Positions 1 to 9,115 are shown, counted from the stretch's first letter. The stretch is 64,000 nucleotides of DNA from Aquimarina megaterium XH134 (GCF_000520975.1 NZ_JACB01000052.1:1-64000), one strand, 5' to 3'. The notes: generated from the letters alone by a model not told the origin. A program made the numbers and translations.

Positions 1-207
1 AACAAAAGCACACAAAACCCTACTTCAAAACCTTGCTCTGTATACTTTCCTGATTATCCTTGTAGAGCCTATTAATTTAAATAAGTGCTTTGGAAAAATT
101 TGATAATCAAAAGTGGAGAGTGCAAAATTAAAATGAGTTTTCATTATCTAAAACTTCTTAATTGGTTAATCAGCGTATGGTTCTGAAAACCGGTCATATG
201 AATAGGT

Positions 208-237
208 GTTCAAATAAGTGTAAACGTTTATTTGAAC
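208..237. repeat. 10-bp perfect inverted repeat
   Basis: The arm gttcaaataa at 208-217 is exactly complementary to ttatttgaac at 228-237, with a 10-nt loop. It lies about 70 bp beyond the stop of the minus-strand gene at 308 and past that gene's likely terminator. It could be a second terminator, the terminator of a gene off the left edge, or an operator. No role can be assigned. Confidence 0.5.
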
Positions 238-248
238 TTTCAAGCAAA

Positions 249-281
249 AGAAAAAAACCGATATCCTGATTAGGATATCAG
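249..281 (-). terminator. Rho-independent terminator of the 308-1711 gene
   Basis: The arms gatatcct (260-267) and aggatatc (272-279) form a perfect 8-bp stem with a 4-nt loop. On the minus strand the stem is followed by a run of T residues (the A-tract at 250-257 on the plus strand). It lies about 30 nt past the stop codon of the minus-strand gene, as expected for an intrinsic terminator. Apart from this hairpin and the inverted repeat at 208-237, I see nothing recognisable in positions 1-307. Confidence 0.7.
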
Positions 282-307
282 CATTTATTAATATTGACTT
301 ATTTATG

Positions 308-1711
308 CTACTGTCGTCGAACTGTGCAATCTCCATCTAAAACTGGATTCACGTTGACCTGAGCTGTGAGTATATAATGAGCACCTTCCCTTATAAAGGT
401 TAGCGGAAAGTCTCGTGTTCCTCCCGAATTTCTGATGTCCCGAATTTCCCTCATTGAAAGCGTAAAAACCTGAACTCCAATCCAATCGTCTTGATTGCCC
501 CACCTATATGTGATCGACCTAAGTGCCGATGCACGTTGAAGATCAATAGCATCGCCATTCGATATCTGACGCATGAGACCCCTAGTAACGCTTCCTGCCC
601 AAGGCTCATAACCGCTGGTCCGTTTATTGTCCTCCTCCCAGCCAGTAACACTAACACCAATAAGTGGGGTGTCTTCCGTTCCACCCTCAACTGGCAATAC
701 ATCAAGCTCTTCACTTGCCTCCAATTGGGGTGGGTCAGCGATAATATCCCCCGGCTGCATATTCTTACCTAATCTACTAGAACGACTTCCAGAACTCATC
801 ACTTCAACCTGAATAGGGGGTTCAAGTCTTACGGTACTACCATCAAATTTCGTAAAGACAATATCGAAAAATGGCTCATCGCCTCTTCCGAGACGTCTAG
901 CAGTCTCATTTCGCGAGACAAGCTCAAAGCTAGTCCAAGTAATTTGAACTGTAGCACTATCGGTGTCAGTAGACACTGGTTGGAAAACCAATTCTGTCCC
1001 GCCAAATCCGCCTGTTTGTTCGATGGAAATCCTTCTTATGGATGATGGTCCTCCAGTTCCCGTTACTAAGAGATTTAGGTGACCTTGATTTCGTAGTGCG
1101 GCTTTAGGGACATCGACCCAAGGACCATGGAATCTACCGGCATTATTCGAATCTTCTGATATAAATATATTCGACCATCGTTCTGGTACAGCGCCAGGTT
1201 CTGTTACGGCCTCGGCCTGAGGATGCTCACCAAACCAGACCACCCGATTTGTGACAGGATCCTGATTGATGTAATATGTCCCATTATCGTCACCTCGCCA
1301 TACACCCGTAATGTTTGTGTCTCCATTTCCCTGATAAAAAGGGGTGATCGGTATAGGTGGTAATGGTATAAAGCTTGTGGTCTGGGTAAGTCTAGAAGTT
1401 CCGAACGAACTTCCTGAAAGTAAGAGAACTACGCCAGTAGGTGTTGACATTGTCTCAACGGTTAGTTCTCCTCTCGAACAAGCTCGACCTTTAGGGAGAT
1501 CTTGAAACTCACCATTCCAAATGTCATTAACAGCACCAGCTCGCCTATGTTCCAGAGTGCCTTTGAAAACATTGGCAAATTCCCCACCAGGGGATTCCCC
1601 ATACCACCAGAGTTCTGAACTACCATCACTTCGATCGATTTGTCGAACGTAGTAGGTTCCTCCTAAGTCACCTTGAAATACTTGCCAGACTGGAATAAGT
1701 GATGATGCCAT
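308..1711 (-). CDS. Orphan GC-rich protein with an internal duplication
   Basis: I do not recognise this 467-residue protein and assign no function. It contains two related units of about 80-100 residues. The first has GTYYV at 18-22 and WWYGE at 35-39, then NVFKG and a W-x-G-x-F-x-D-L-P-K segment near 65-74. The second has GTYYI at 144-148, VWFGE at 158-162, then SNIF and a G-P-W-V-D-V-P-K segment near 196-203. The C-terminal half is a different, probably beta-rich region with Gly/Ser/Asp-rich stretches. No signal peptide, lipobox or membrane segment is visible. Base composition is strikingly unlike the rest of the window: three 60-base lines inside it count 31, 32 and 28 G+C, against 18 for a typical line elsewhere (24001-24060). 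This suggests acquisition from another lineage. A terminator hairpin follows the stop. The reading frame is long and clean, so the gene is real. Confidence 0.8.
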   Translation of the reverse strand: MASSLIPVWQVFQGDLGGTYYVRQIDRSDGSSELWWYGESPGGEFANVFKGTLEHRRAGAVNDIWNGEFQDLPKGRACSRGELTVETMSTPTGVVLLLSGSSFGTSRLTQTTSFIPLPPIPITPFYQGNGDTNITGVWRGDDNGTYYINQDPVTNRVVWFGEHPQAEAVTEPGAVPERWSNIFISEDSNNAGRFHGPWVDVPKAALRNQGHLNLLVTGTGGPSSIRRISIEQTGGFGGTELVFQPVSTDTDSATVQITWTSFELVSRNETARRLGRGDEPFFDIVFTKFDGSTVRLEPPIQVEVMSSGSRSSRLGKNMQPGDIIADPPQLEASEELDVLPVEGGTEDTPLIGVSVTGWEEDNKRTSGYEPWAGSVTRGLMRQISNGDAIDLQRASALRSITYRWGNQDDWIGVQVFTLSMREIRDIRNSGGTRDFPLTFIREGAHYILTAQVNVNPVLDGDCTVRRQ

Positions 1712-2216
1712 TTCATTTAGGTTTTAGAATAATTATGTATAGAGTATTTCTTCCTATGTATAGGGCACTAGCCCTATCATTATATTTGAAACTTATACAA
1801 TTTTGACCTCGTTTACAGTTCTTATAAAACTTAAAATCATAAACCGAAAGCATTAGACTGTTCTAATTTTGTTCTAAATTTATGCTATTAAACACTACTT
1901 AGCAATAGGAATTTCCCCTTTTTTTCAGGGGGCTTTTCCCTTTTTTACTGGAAGTAGACTTTCATTTTTTAAGCTTGTGGATAACAATTGTATATTTATC
2001 ATATTACACTACACATATGACTATTACCAGATGTAAGAAATATAGTAGTTCCATAAAACGGTCGTTTTATGAGACTTTCCTGCCACTGTGACAGAAATAC
2101 AATAGTTAGTAAGATTCTCCATCTTTTTTAGAGTATCGTTAATTCACCTTTTATGAAACCAAAATAATGAAGGAAAAATTATCGTTTTATTGAACTTTAT
2201 TTATTTTTAAAAAGCC
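1712..2216. other. Non-coding stretch with palindromes, upstream of the GC-rich orphan gene
   Basis: No credible gene is visible. The stretch includes the presumed promoter of the minus-strand gene ending at 1711. It holds a GC-rich 7-bp hairpin (atagggc at 1760-1766 with gccctat at 1771-1777) and a near-perfect palindrome at 2052-2071, listed separately. The rest is AT-rich and featureless. Confidence 0.5.
2052..2071. promoter_or_regulatory. Operator-like palindrome cataaaacg-gt-cgttttatg
   Basis: Two 9-bp arms are perfectly complementary with a 2-nt spacer, the geometry of a dimeric repressor operator. A further half-site-like cgttttat occurs at 2183-2190. It sits between the minus-strand genes at 308 and 2217, so it could control the GC-rich orphan. 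No T-tract follows, which argues against a terminator. The regulator is unknown. Confidence 0.4.
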
Positions 2217-2417
2217 CTAATGATGATTTTCATATTTCGTCTTTAATCTGTTTTCTTTGTAATATTTATAGGAGTATCTATAACCAGCTTGCTTAGGGCA
2301 ACTGTCAAAAAATGCTATCAATAGAAAGAGTAACATAACCACAATAATTGTATTCAAGAACTTTTGTTTTTTGCATATGATTAAGACAAAATCTGTCAAA
2401 TTTTCCTTAGCCCTCAA
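2217..2417 (-). CDS. Doubtful small membrane protein ORF
   Basis: This is a 66-codon frame starting at a TTG codon. It encodes one strongly hydrophobic segment (residues about 21-38, ending in F-D-S-C) followed by a polar Tyr/Lys-rich tail. An internal ATG would give a short protein starting MLLFLLIAFFDSC, which resembles a lipoprotein signal. It lies 32 bp downstream of the secreted protein at 2450-2932 on the same strand and could be cotranscribed with it. I recognise no family, and the length, weak start codon and AT-rich background make it possibly spurious. Confidence 0.25.
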   Translation of the reverse strand: MRAKENLTDFVLIICKKQKFLNTIIVVMLLFLLIAFFDSCPKQAGYRYSYKYYKENRLKTKYENHH

Positions 2418-2449
2418 TCGATATGATAAAATTAGCTATGTCGGTTGAT

Positions 2450-2932
2450 TCATCTTAAGATAACTGCCATATCTTGAGAAAAAACCCATAGATAAAGTTT
2501 AGCGTTCTCATTATTTGCCCAAGCAGAGGAGTTTTTTGCTAATGATTGCAGGGAAACATTTTGAGTATAGACGTAGTCACCATTAACATCTTTGTAACAA
2601 TTTATATATTTATCATTCCAATCTCTTCTCTTTTTAGTAGATATCTTAGGGTCATAAGCAACATAAAAATCAGCCTTTACTGTTCCTTCAATAAACATCT
2701 GTAATCTATAAATATCGCCAGAACTGCCTTCGTTAATTGTTGTAATTCGAATTATTGGATTTGACCTTCCCTCTGACTTGTAGCTTGTCCAATAACTTGG
2801 CCATTCACCCCATTTACCATCTATCCAAAAAACTTGTTTATATGCAGTTGCAACAATCTGACTTGATTGAGCATACAACGAATAGGATGCAATAGAAATA
2901 AAGACCAAAAATAAAAAAATACTTTTTCTCAT
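2450..2932 (-). CDS. Small secreted protein of unknown function
   Basis: The 160-residue product begins with a clear signal peptide (MRKSIFLFLVFISIASYSLYAQ, cleaved after A-Q). The mature part is about 138 residues, rich in Trp and Tyr, including W-I-D-G-K-W-G-E-W and a C-terminal L-Y-L-W-V-F segment. This suggests a small beta-sandwich periplasmic or exported protein. It has no T9SS tail and no lipobox. I recognise no domain. It stands alone apart from the doubtful ORF downstream. Confidence 0.7.
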   Translation of the reverse strand: MRKSIFLFLVFISIASYSLYAQSSQIVATAYKQVFWIDGKWGEWPSYWTSYKSEGRSNPIIRITTINEGSSGDIYRLQMFIEGTVKADFYVAYDPKISTKKRRDWNDKYINCYKDVNGDYVYTQNVSLQSLAKNSSAWANNENAKLYLWVFSQDMAVILR

Positions 2933-3107
2933 GATTTAAAAGTTTTAATTTGTGATAACAATGAAATAAAGGGTATATTTTTATATTATATAAATTCTTT
3001 CGCAAATTTTTCCAGAGTAAGTTCTCAGAGAATTTTGTAGGAAAACGTTTCAGACTTTAAACATTTACTGACAATCCAAGCCTCTAAATATTTATCGACC
3101 ATAGAGT

Positions 3108-3159
3108 AAATAAATTACCCCATATCCAAAGAGATTTTTGGATATGGGGTAATTTATTT
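3108..3159. repeat. Perfect 23-bp hairpin with 6-nt loop
   Basis: Positions 3108-3130 are exactly complementary to 3137-3159; the core of the stem is ttaccccatatccaaa with its complement. The loop is gagatt. On the plus strand the 3' arm runs into seven further T residues, the form of an intrinsic terminator, yet no convincing plus-strand gene precedes it. It may terminate antisense transcription, act at the end of a decayed gene, or terminate transcripts reading out of der on the minus strand. Confidence 0.75.
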
Positions 3160-3320
3160 TTTTGCTTTTCTAAGTTAACAAAATAAATTTTAAAGACTAC
3201 TTTTTTTCTTCAATTTTTTAAGTACTTTTTGTAAAATGCTTTTTTACATGAAGTTTTAAGAAGAAATACAAAAAGGGGATATTTAGAGTTCATTTAAGTG
3301 TCATTATGCAAACTTATAAA

Positions 3321-3482
3321 ATGAACCGCTTTTTTGAACACAAAAGACTCTATGCACCAGTATCGAAATTAAAGTTCATTAAAACCACCATAAAATTGGA
3401 GTTACCAAACACTCTAAAAAGAAAGAAAACCGTACATGCTTTTAGGAAGCTATCATCTTATTTGCAAAAGGAGCAATTCTAG
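3321..3482 (+). CDS. Doubtful 53-aa basic ORF
   Basis: An ATG at 3321 opens a 53-codon frame ending TAG at 3480-3482. The product is very basic (many Lys and Arg), has no signal peptide, and resembles nothing I recognise. It begins MNRFFEHKRLYAPVSKL. It sits in an otherwise gene-free gap downstream of the 23-bp hairpin. Length alone does not separate it from chance, and it is listed only because the gap is otherwise empty. Confidence 0.15.
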   Translation: MNRFFEHKRLYAPVSKLKFIKTTIKLELPNTLKRKKTVHAFRKLSSYLQKEQF

Positions 3483-3764
3483 AATCACAATTATACAAAT
3501 GAAAGTGCTATCCCAATGTTTACGGGTTCTTGTAAATAGATAGGACTGTAATTTTTTTTTAGATTTTTTTCTGAAATTTAGGGTTTTATAAAAATCCCCA
3601 CTCAGGCATAGTATGTCGCTAGTACCGGTAAGAGTGATAAAATAAATACTCCATATGCTTTATCGTAACTATCCTGCGAAAGATTGTAACTTTTCAAAAA
3701 GGGTTATAGATAATGAAACCTTTGCAAACTTTCTAATACTAATCTAACATGATTTAGTATACTT

Positions 3765-5072
3765 CTACTTCTTTCTCAAATACACCGAAACTGGCACACC
3801 ATGAAAATCAAACTCTTTACGAAGTTGGTTTTCGAGAAATCGTTTGTATGGATCCCTTATGTATTGTGGTAAATTACAGAAAAATGCAAATTGCGGTTGC
3901 GGTGTCGGTAACTGTGTGATGTATTTTATTTTTACATATTTACCTTTATAGGCAGGCGGTGGATTATGTTCAATTATCGGTAATAAAACATCGTTAAGCT
4001 CGCTGGTTTTGATCTTTTTAGACCTGTTTTTATATACCTCTACTGCCGTTTCTATAGCTTTAAATATACGTTGCTTTGTTAAAGCCGAAATAAATATGAC
4101 AGGAACATCTGTAAATGGTTCTATTTCTCTACGTATATATTTTTCAAAATCTTTTAAGGTATTACTTTCCTTATTTTCTACAAGATCCCATTTGTTAACC
4201 AGGATTACAATCCCTTTGCGATTACGCTCGGCTAACCAAAAAATATTTTGTACTTGCCCATCAAAACCTCTGGTCGCATCCAAAACTATTAAACAAACAT
4301 CACTATGCTCTATTGCTCGAACAGATCGCATAACAGAATAAAACTCCAGGTCTTCTTTTACCTTAGATTTACGTCGTATCCCTGCAGTATCTACCAGATT
4401 AAACTCGAACCCAAAACGATTGTACTTGGTATCGATTGCGTCTCGTGTAGTCCCAGCAATATCTGTTACAATATATCGATCTTCTCCTATTAACGCATTA
4501 ATAAAAGAAGACTTACCAGCATTAGGCCTTCCTACAACTGCAAATCGAGGTAACTCACTAGATTCGTCTTCATCTTTTTCGGGCAGTACTTTTACCAATT
4601 CGTCCAAAAGTTCTCCTGTACCACTTCCATTAATACTGGCAATAGTATAATATTCGCCAAGGCCCAAATTATAAAACTCTACTGCATTTGTTGCTCTCTG
4701 TCCATTATCCACCTTATTTACAACCAAAAAAACAGGTTTATCCACTCTGCGAAGTAGATTAGCGACATCCTGATCCATTCCTGTTATTCCTGACTCTACA
4801 TCAACCATAAAAATAATAGCATCAGCTTCATCGATAGCCAGTTCTACTTGCTTATCGATTTCGGTTTCAAAAACATCATCACTCCCCACAACATAACCTC
4901 CGGTATCAATCAACGAGAACTCTACTCCATTCCAATCACTCTTTCCATAATGTCTATCACGGGTTACCCCGCTAACAGCATCTACAATAGCCTCTCTTCT
5001 TTGAATTAACCGGTTAAAGAACGTTGACTTTCCAACATTAGGTCTTCCTACAATTGCCACTATACCACTCAT
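3765..5072 (-). CDS. der: Ribosome biogenesis GTPase Der (EngA)
   Basis: Der is an essential tandem GTPase that acts in 50S ribosomal subunit maturation. The 435-residue product has two G domains in order. The first has P-loop GRPNVGKST near residue 9, DTGG near 57 and NKVD near 119. The second has GRPNAGKSS near residue 180, DTAG near 228 and NKWD near 293. A KH-like C-terminal domain follows (about 350-435), with the usual Y-K-G-K-Y-V-K-I-K-Y segment. Length is normal for the family. The ATG at 5072 is supported by a TAATTTTG promoter element at 5096-5103. It is the first of several minus-strand genes here but is separated from its neighbours by long gaps, so it is probably monocistronic. 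No missing residues were noted. Confidence 0.97.
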   Translation of the reverse strand: MSGIVAIVGRPNVGKSTFFNRLIQRREAIVDAVSGVTRDRHYGKSDWNGVEFSLIDTGGYVVGSDDVFETEIDKQVELAIDEADAIIFMVDVESGITGMDQDVANLLRRVDKPVFLVVNKVDNGQRATNAVEFYNLGLGEYYTIASINGSGTGELLDELVKVLPEKDEDESSELPRFAVVGRPNAGKSSFINALIGEDRYIVTDIAGTTRDAIDTKYNRFGFEFNLVDTAGIRRKSKVKEDLEFYSVMRSVRAIEHSDVCLIVLDATRGFDGQVQNIFWLAERNRKGIVILVNKWDLVENKESNTLKDFEKYIRREIEPFTDVPVIFISALTKQRIFKAIETAVEVYKNRSKKIKTSELNDVLLPIIEHNPPPAYKGKYVKIKYITQLPTPQPQFAFFCNLPQYIRDPYKRFLENQLRKEFDFHGVPVSVYLRKK

Positions 5073-5095
5073 TGATATCTTTTCTAAATTTTGTG

Positions 5096-5103
5096 CAAAA
5101 TTA
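5096..5103 (-). promoter_or_regulatory. Bacteroidota -7 promoter element of der
   Basis: The plus strand reads caaaatta, which is TAATTTTG on the minus strand and matches the TAnnTTTG consensus of the Bacteroidota housekeeping sigma factor. It lies about 24 nt ahead of the der start codon, giving a short leader. A clear -33 element was not identified. Confidence 0.45.
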
Positions 5104-5376
5104 GACTTTTTATTTTAGCAATACTATAAATGTTTTGATTTGATTAACAATACATAAGAAAGTAAAAATAAAAAGCCCAAAGGCCAATGTTTCAGGCCGA
5201 TGGAACTTTTCATAATTGATAGTCAGTCAGTGAAATAATTACTTAGTCAAATATACCACGTATTATAGTCAAGTTGGTTACTGTAAAACAACAAAGTTTT
5301 TATTGTTATTAGTGAAAAAACAGGGTTGTTTAGCCGCTTGCCAGCATTATGACAAGGATTCTCTTTTTATATTGAT

Positions 5377-6909
5377 TTAATTCTTTTTTTGTATCTCATA
5401 AATAGCAACTGTATTAGATACTTCATTAGTTACTATAATCAGGTCGTTTTCTGTTGGACTATCTTTTGCTTCGACTGCAATCAATCCTTCTGGAGAAATA
5501 TCTGTCTCATCTCTTAACCATTCTAAAAACTTTGGGCTAGACGGATTGGATACATCATACACCAATACTCCTCCTGTTCTCTCTAATCCTACAAAAAGTA
5601 GTGTCTTGTTACCCACCTTAATAGTTGCTACAGCTTCTGGCTCTGCTCCTTTATCATCAGATCTTTTATCGGCTGCACTTCCTTCATTACTATTAAAAGC
5701 ACTTGGATCCAAATCAAAAATTGTTTTTCCTATTTGGTCTCCGCTGTCATAAATAACTGCTCCAGATGTAGACCATATTGTAAATGATCTCGCGCCATAA
5801 GCATAAATCCTGTCATAATCTCCATCACCATCAATATCTCCATTTGCGGTAGTAATTTTAAGTCTTCCCAAATTCTCATCTAATTGTAAGGTAGCTGCAT
5901 CAGAAAAAACGACAGGGTCAAGAGTTAGATCTTTTACTCTTTCTTCTTCAGAAAATCCATCATAATCTCTAGCATCTCCTTCGTTTGCCGTTATTAAATA
6001 TCGCCCTCCTCTAATCTTAGTGTATACAATAGCATCTGGGTGATAAAACCCTAAGACCGGCCAATTTTGAAAATTCCCTACAATATCATCTTTATCACTA
6101 GCATCTATTTGATTATTAGGTAACCCATAATTTTTTACTCCCAGTCCGATGATATCCGTAATTGTCTTGGTTTCTAGATTAACAATTGCCAATCCATTAT
6201 TTTCCTGTAGCGTAACATATGCTGTCTTCGAATCATGTGAAATAGCTACATACTCTGGCTCTACGTCTTGTGCCAGAGATGCTCCTGGTCCAAAAACCCG
6301 AAAGTCATTACCAATAGCCTGGCCATTAAAAGCTGTAAAATTTACATTCGAGACTTGTCCTGTTTCAACTTCTATAATCGTTATTGATCCTTCTGGATCA
6401 TCTGTATACAAATCATTAGGTTCTCCTTCATTTGCTGCTACAATATATTTCCCGTTAGGGCTAAAAGTTACCATATCTGGTAGCGCACCTGCCGGATAAG
6501 TATGTAACAGTTCTTGCGAATCCGAATTATAAATCGCAATAGTTCCATTAGCTTGTTTATTTGCTGCATTTTCTAAAGCCACAGCCACCATCCCGTTGTT
6601 TACGGCTACGCTATTAGGTATACCGACCAAAGCTATATCTACTCCTTGTACTGGTACGCCTGGATCAGATATATCCCAAACCGAAAGTTCTGATTCTTTT
6701 GGATTTACAACAAAAAGCTTACCTGTTTGAGGGTCAAAAGCAGAAATCTCTGCAAACCCTTCATCACCTGTTCCATTGACAAAGCCTCCAATTTTTTTAA
6801 ATGTTAATTTACCTGTGTTTCCACCTCCATGGTAATCATCAGGGTCACATGCGCTAAAAAGCCCTAATACAACTGCGGAAATAAGAATAGTTTTGTTAAA
6901 AATTTTCAT
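5377..6909 (-). CDS. Choice-of-anchor I family lipoprotein
   Basis: The 510-residue protein starts with a lipoprotein signal (MKIFNKTILISAVVLGLFSAC), with the lipobox L-F-S-A-C placing Cys at 21, so it is probably an outer-membrane or surface lipoprotein. The rest reads as a beta-propeller of the choice-of-anchor I type. Repeated blades carry the motifs I-S-A-F-D-P, L-F-V-V-N, P-D-M-V-T-F-S-P-N-G-K-Y, A-N-E-G-E-P-N and A-N-E-G-D-A-R-D-Y near 308. Acidic D-x-D-G-D-G-D-Y repeats near 355 look like a calcium-binding loop. Members of this family often lie near phosphatases, but none is next to it here. It stands alone between der and the T9SS cargo gene. The substrate is unknown and a catalytic role is not evident. 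Confidence 0.88.
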   Translation of the reverse strand: MKIFNKTILISAVVLGLFSACDPDDYHGGGNTGKLTFKKIGGFVNGTGDEGFAEISAFDPQTGKLFVVNPKESELSVWDISDPGVPVQGVDIALVGIPNSVAVNNGMVAVALENAANKQANGTIAIYNSDSQELLHTYPAGALPDMVTFSPNGKYIVAANEGEPNDLYTDDPEGSITIIEVETGQVSNVNFTAFNGQAIGNDFRVFGPGASLAQDVEPEYVAISHDSKTAYVTLQENNGLAIVNLETKTITDIIGLGVKNYGLPNNQIDASDKDDIVGNFQNWPVLGFYHPDAIVYTKIRGGRYLITANEGDARDYDGFSEEERVKDLTLDPVVFSDAATLQLDENLGRLKITTANGDIDGDGDYDRIYAYGARSFTIWSTSGAVIYDSGDQIGKTIFDLDPSAFNSNEGSAADKRSDDKGAEPEAVATIKVGNKTLLFVGLERTGGVLVYDVSNPSSPKFLEWLRDETDISPEGLIAVEAKDSPTENDLIIVTNEVSNTVAIYEIQKKN

Positions 6910-7052
6910 TATTGATCTCGTTTTGTGTGATTAAAAATTCAAATGTTAACAACACATATATCCTTAACGTTATGCTAAGGATAAATTATCGACATTAATA
7001 AATGAGCTACACAAATATCATTAATAATAAATTTTTAAAATATCGGTAAACA

Positions 7053-7088
7053 TTAAAGCCTGTTGAAAAGCATATCAACAGGCTTTAA
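7053..7088 (-). terminator. Hairpin terminator of the choice-of-anchor A gene
   Basis: The arms at 7053-7066 and 7075-7088 (core aaagcctgttga) form a perfect 14-bp stem with an 8-nt loop, 20 nt past the stop of the minus-strand gene at 7109. The T-tract after the stem is weak, so efficiency is uncertain. Confidence 0.65.
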
Positions 7089-7108
7089 ACAAATATGTAT
7101 TAAAAAAA

Positions 7109-9115
7109 CTAATCTATAACTATTCTTTTCACCGCCATAACTCCATAGTTTCCTACTATTTTAAGCATATAGATCCCTGAAGATAATTTTACAAACCGAT
7201 CAAGGTCTATATCAATTGCATTATCTCCTTTAAATATTTTTCTAACAATTTCTGATTCCACCATATATCCTGAAACATTATATAATGAAATCTTGATCTC
7301 TTGTGTGTCTTCAGATTTTATATTCAAAAATAAATTATCCGTTGACTTTAAAAATGTTGGGTACACATTTATCATTTTACTTTTTGGAATAAAACTTCCT
7401 TCGCACGAATAAGCAATAAGTTCTACATCATCCTTACCAACACATCCATCTATAGTAACCTCTAGTGCATAACTAGTAGGCTGTATCGGATGTACCGTAA
7501 TAGATCTGGATGTTTCTCCTGTTGACCACAGATAAGTATCTGCCTCAATTGGAGAGGTAAGAGTAACCGATTCTCCTAAACATACCATTTGATCTTCTCC
7601 TAGATCAATTGTAATACCAGAAGAAACAGAAACAAGTACTTTGTCTGTTATTTCTTTACATGTATCGCAACCATTTACTATTACTTTATAGTTCGTATTT
7701 TTTTCTGGAGAAACAATAATGTTTTTTGTAGTTTCTCCTGTTGACCATAAATACGTCAAACCTGAAGTAGCACAATCTCCTTTTACTTCTGCAACAAGAT
7801 TAATTTCCTGCCCTGCGCAAATTTCTTGATCTTCTCCGACAGTAACAAATAATGATTTTCTTGCTCTTACTTCAACTGCATTTGAATCTTCACAATTTTC
7901 ACAATCTTTTACAATTACAGTATATACCCCTTCTTTATTAACGACAATTGAAGAAGTAGTTTCTCCAGTAGACCATAAATAGGCAATATCACATGTAGAT
8001 TCACCAGAAACTAAAGCGTTAAGTGTTATATTTTCATTATCACAAATTTCGACATCATCACCTACATCAACCCTTAATTTACAATCTGTATCAGGGTTAT
8101 CTATACACGGCTCAAAAACATGATGATGTAATTCACCTTCGTTATGATAATAGTTTGCTGCTATAACTTGTCCATTAATATTACCTGAAGAGTTTTTAAC
8201 TACATTTGATTCTGGAGCGAATAAGGTCCCTACAAGTGTACCTCCTCCAATAAGAGTTATTTTTGAAGAGTTAAAGAAATTCCAAAGAATAAACTTCCCA
8301 TGATGATCTCCTATATTATTTATATTAAACACATTCCACTCAAAATCTCCTGATACATCTACATTAATAATAACTGGTGTATCAACATTTGGTTCATTCT
8401 CAAATGTTAAATAAGGTAAATTAATAAGCTCACTCCCTTTAAGATTTAAAACATTTATTTTGTTTTGAACTAGTACAATTTTGTTATACTGGTCTATGGT
8501 TAAATTAGCATCAAGAGTACTTAGGTGAAGAGATGTGGATTTGAATCCAGCAAAAGCTGTTTCAAAATCAATTAAATCCTTATGTCCTACGCTATTCTCT
8601 GGTTGTTTCCTTTGTACTTGAACTCTAGGCAACCCATTATACCCCCCCGAAGTTAATCTAGTATTCACAGAAGCATTATTAAAATCTTTATCAAAAACAT
8701 TAGAATTGCTAAGGTTACCTACTTTCACAAATCCCTGATTAAGATGAATTCCCTGGCCAGAATCATATATAATTTTTCCATTAATAACCAATGAAGAAGC
8801 CTGACTATCTCCATTAAAATAATTCTCTCCAGCTACATGAGACGCAAGAGTAATGATTCCGTTCATTGTCAAATCTCCTCCGACAGCAACAGGACCCTCT
8901 GTATCCCCACCTCCAAGATGAGCTTCTCCTCTTACAAATACATTATAACCTAAAGCTTCTTTTAATGGGTTTTTACATTCTTGGAGTGCAACTATTTTTT
9001 CATTATTTAATCGGGTAAAACTGGTCAAAACTAAGAAAACAGAAAGTGACGCAAGGTTTAATAGATTAAATGGTTTTGTAGCTTTAGCCACATTTTTTTT
9101 GTTAATACTAAACAT
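7109..9115 (-). CDS. T9SS-exported protein with choice-of-anchor A domain and Ig-like repeats
   Basis: The 668-residue product is a secreted surface protein. An N-terminal hydrophobic segment (about 17-34) serves as export signal. Residues about 55-345 form a choice-of-anchor A (collagen-binding-like) domain, recognised by N-V-F-V-R-G-E-A-H and G-P-V-A-V-G-G-D-L at its start and G-T-L-V-G-T-L-F-A-P near its end. Three Ig/PKD-like repeats follow. Each has V/L-G-E/D-D-x-x-I/V-C near its start and Y-L-W-S-T-G-E-T in the middle, with paired Cys residues. The last 80 residues (N-V-Y-P-T-F to K-R-I-V-I-D) are a type A T9SS sorting domain, removed on export. A role in adhesion is plausible but inferred. 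The gene stands alone with a hairpin terminator. Confidence 0.88.
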   Translation of the reverse strand: MFSINKKNVAKATKPFNLLNLASLSVFLVLTSFTRLNNEKIVALQECKNPLKEALGYNVFVRGEAHLGGGDTEGPVAVGGDLTMNGIITLASHVAGENYFNGDSQASSLVINGKIIYDSGQGIHLNQGFVKVGNLSNSNVFDKDFNNASVNTRLTSGGYNGLPRVQVQRKQPENSVGHKDLIDFETAFAGFKSTSLHLSTLDANLTIDQYNKIVLVQNKINVLNLKGSELINLPYLTFENEPNVDTPVIINVDVSGDFEWNVFNINNIGDHHGKFILWNFFNSSKITLIGGGTLVGTLFAPESNVVKNSSGNINGQVIAANYYHNEGELHHHVFEPCIDNPDTDCKLRVDVGDDVEICDNENITLNALVSGESTCDIAYLWSTGETTSSIVVNKEGVYTVIVKDCENCEDSNAVEVRARKSLFVTVGEDQEICAGQEINLVAEVKGDCATSGLTYLWSTGETTKNIIVSPEKNTNYKVIVNGCDTCKEITDKVLVSVSSGITIDLGEDQMVCLGESVTLTSPIEADTYLWSTGETSRSITVHPIQPTSYALEVTIDGCVGKDDVELIAYSCEGSFIPKSKMINVYPTFLKSTDNLFLNIKSEDTQEIKISLYNVSGYMVESEIVRKIFKGDNAIDIDLDRFVKLSSGIYMLKIVGNYGVMAVKRIVID

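Larger units (their letters stand above)
2933..3764. other. 832-bp intergenic region without a convincing gene
   Basis: This gap separates der from the small secreted protein. It carries a perfect 23-bp hairpin at 3108-3159 and a weak 53-codon plus-strand ORF at 3321-3482, both listed separately. The rest is AT-rich. It may be the remnant of a lost gene or mobile element, but no recognisable fragment of either can be read. Confidence 0.5.

Noticed and set aside
303..503. A 66-codon minus-strand frame overlapping the orphan gene
   Set aside because: It lies within the 308-1711 gene in another frame, has no signal or domain, and shares its region with a much longer clean frame.
5160..5215. Terminator with ggcc arms between der and the choice-of-anchor I gene
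   Set aside because: The stem is only four pairs and is far from both gene ends. The 304-bp gap (5073-5376) otherwise holds nothing recognisable apart from the der promoter element.
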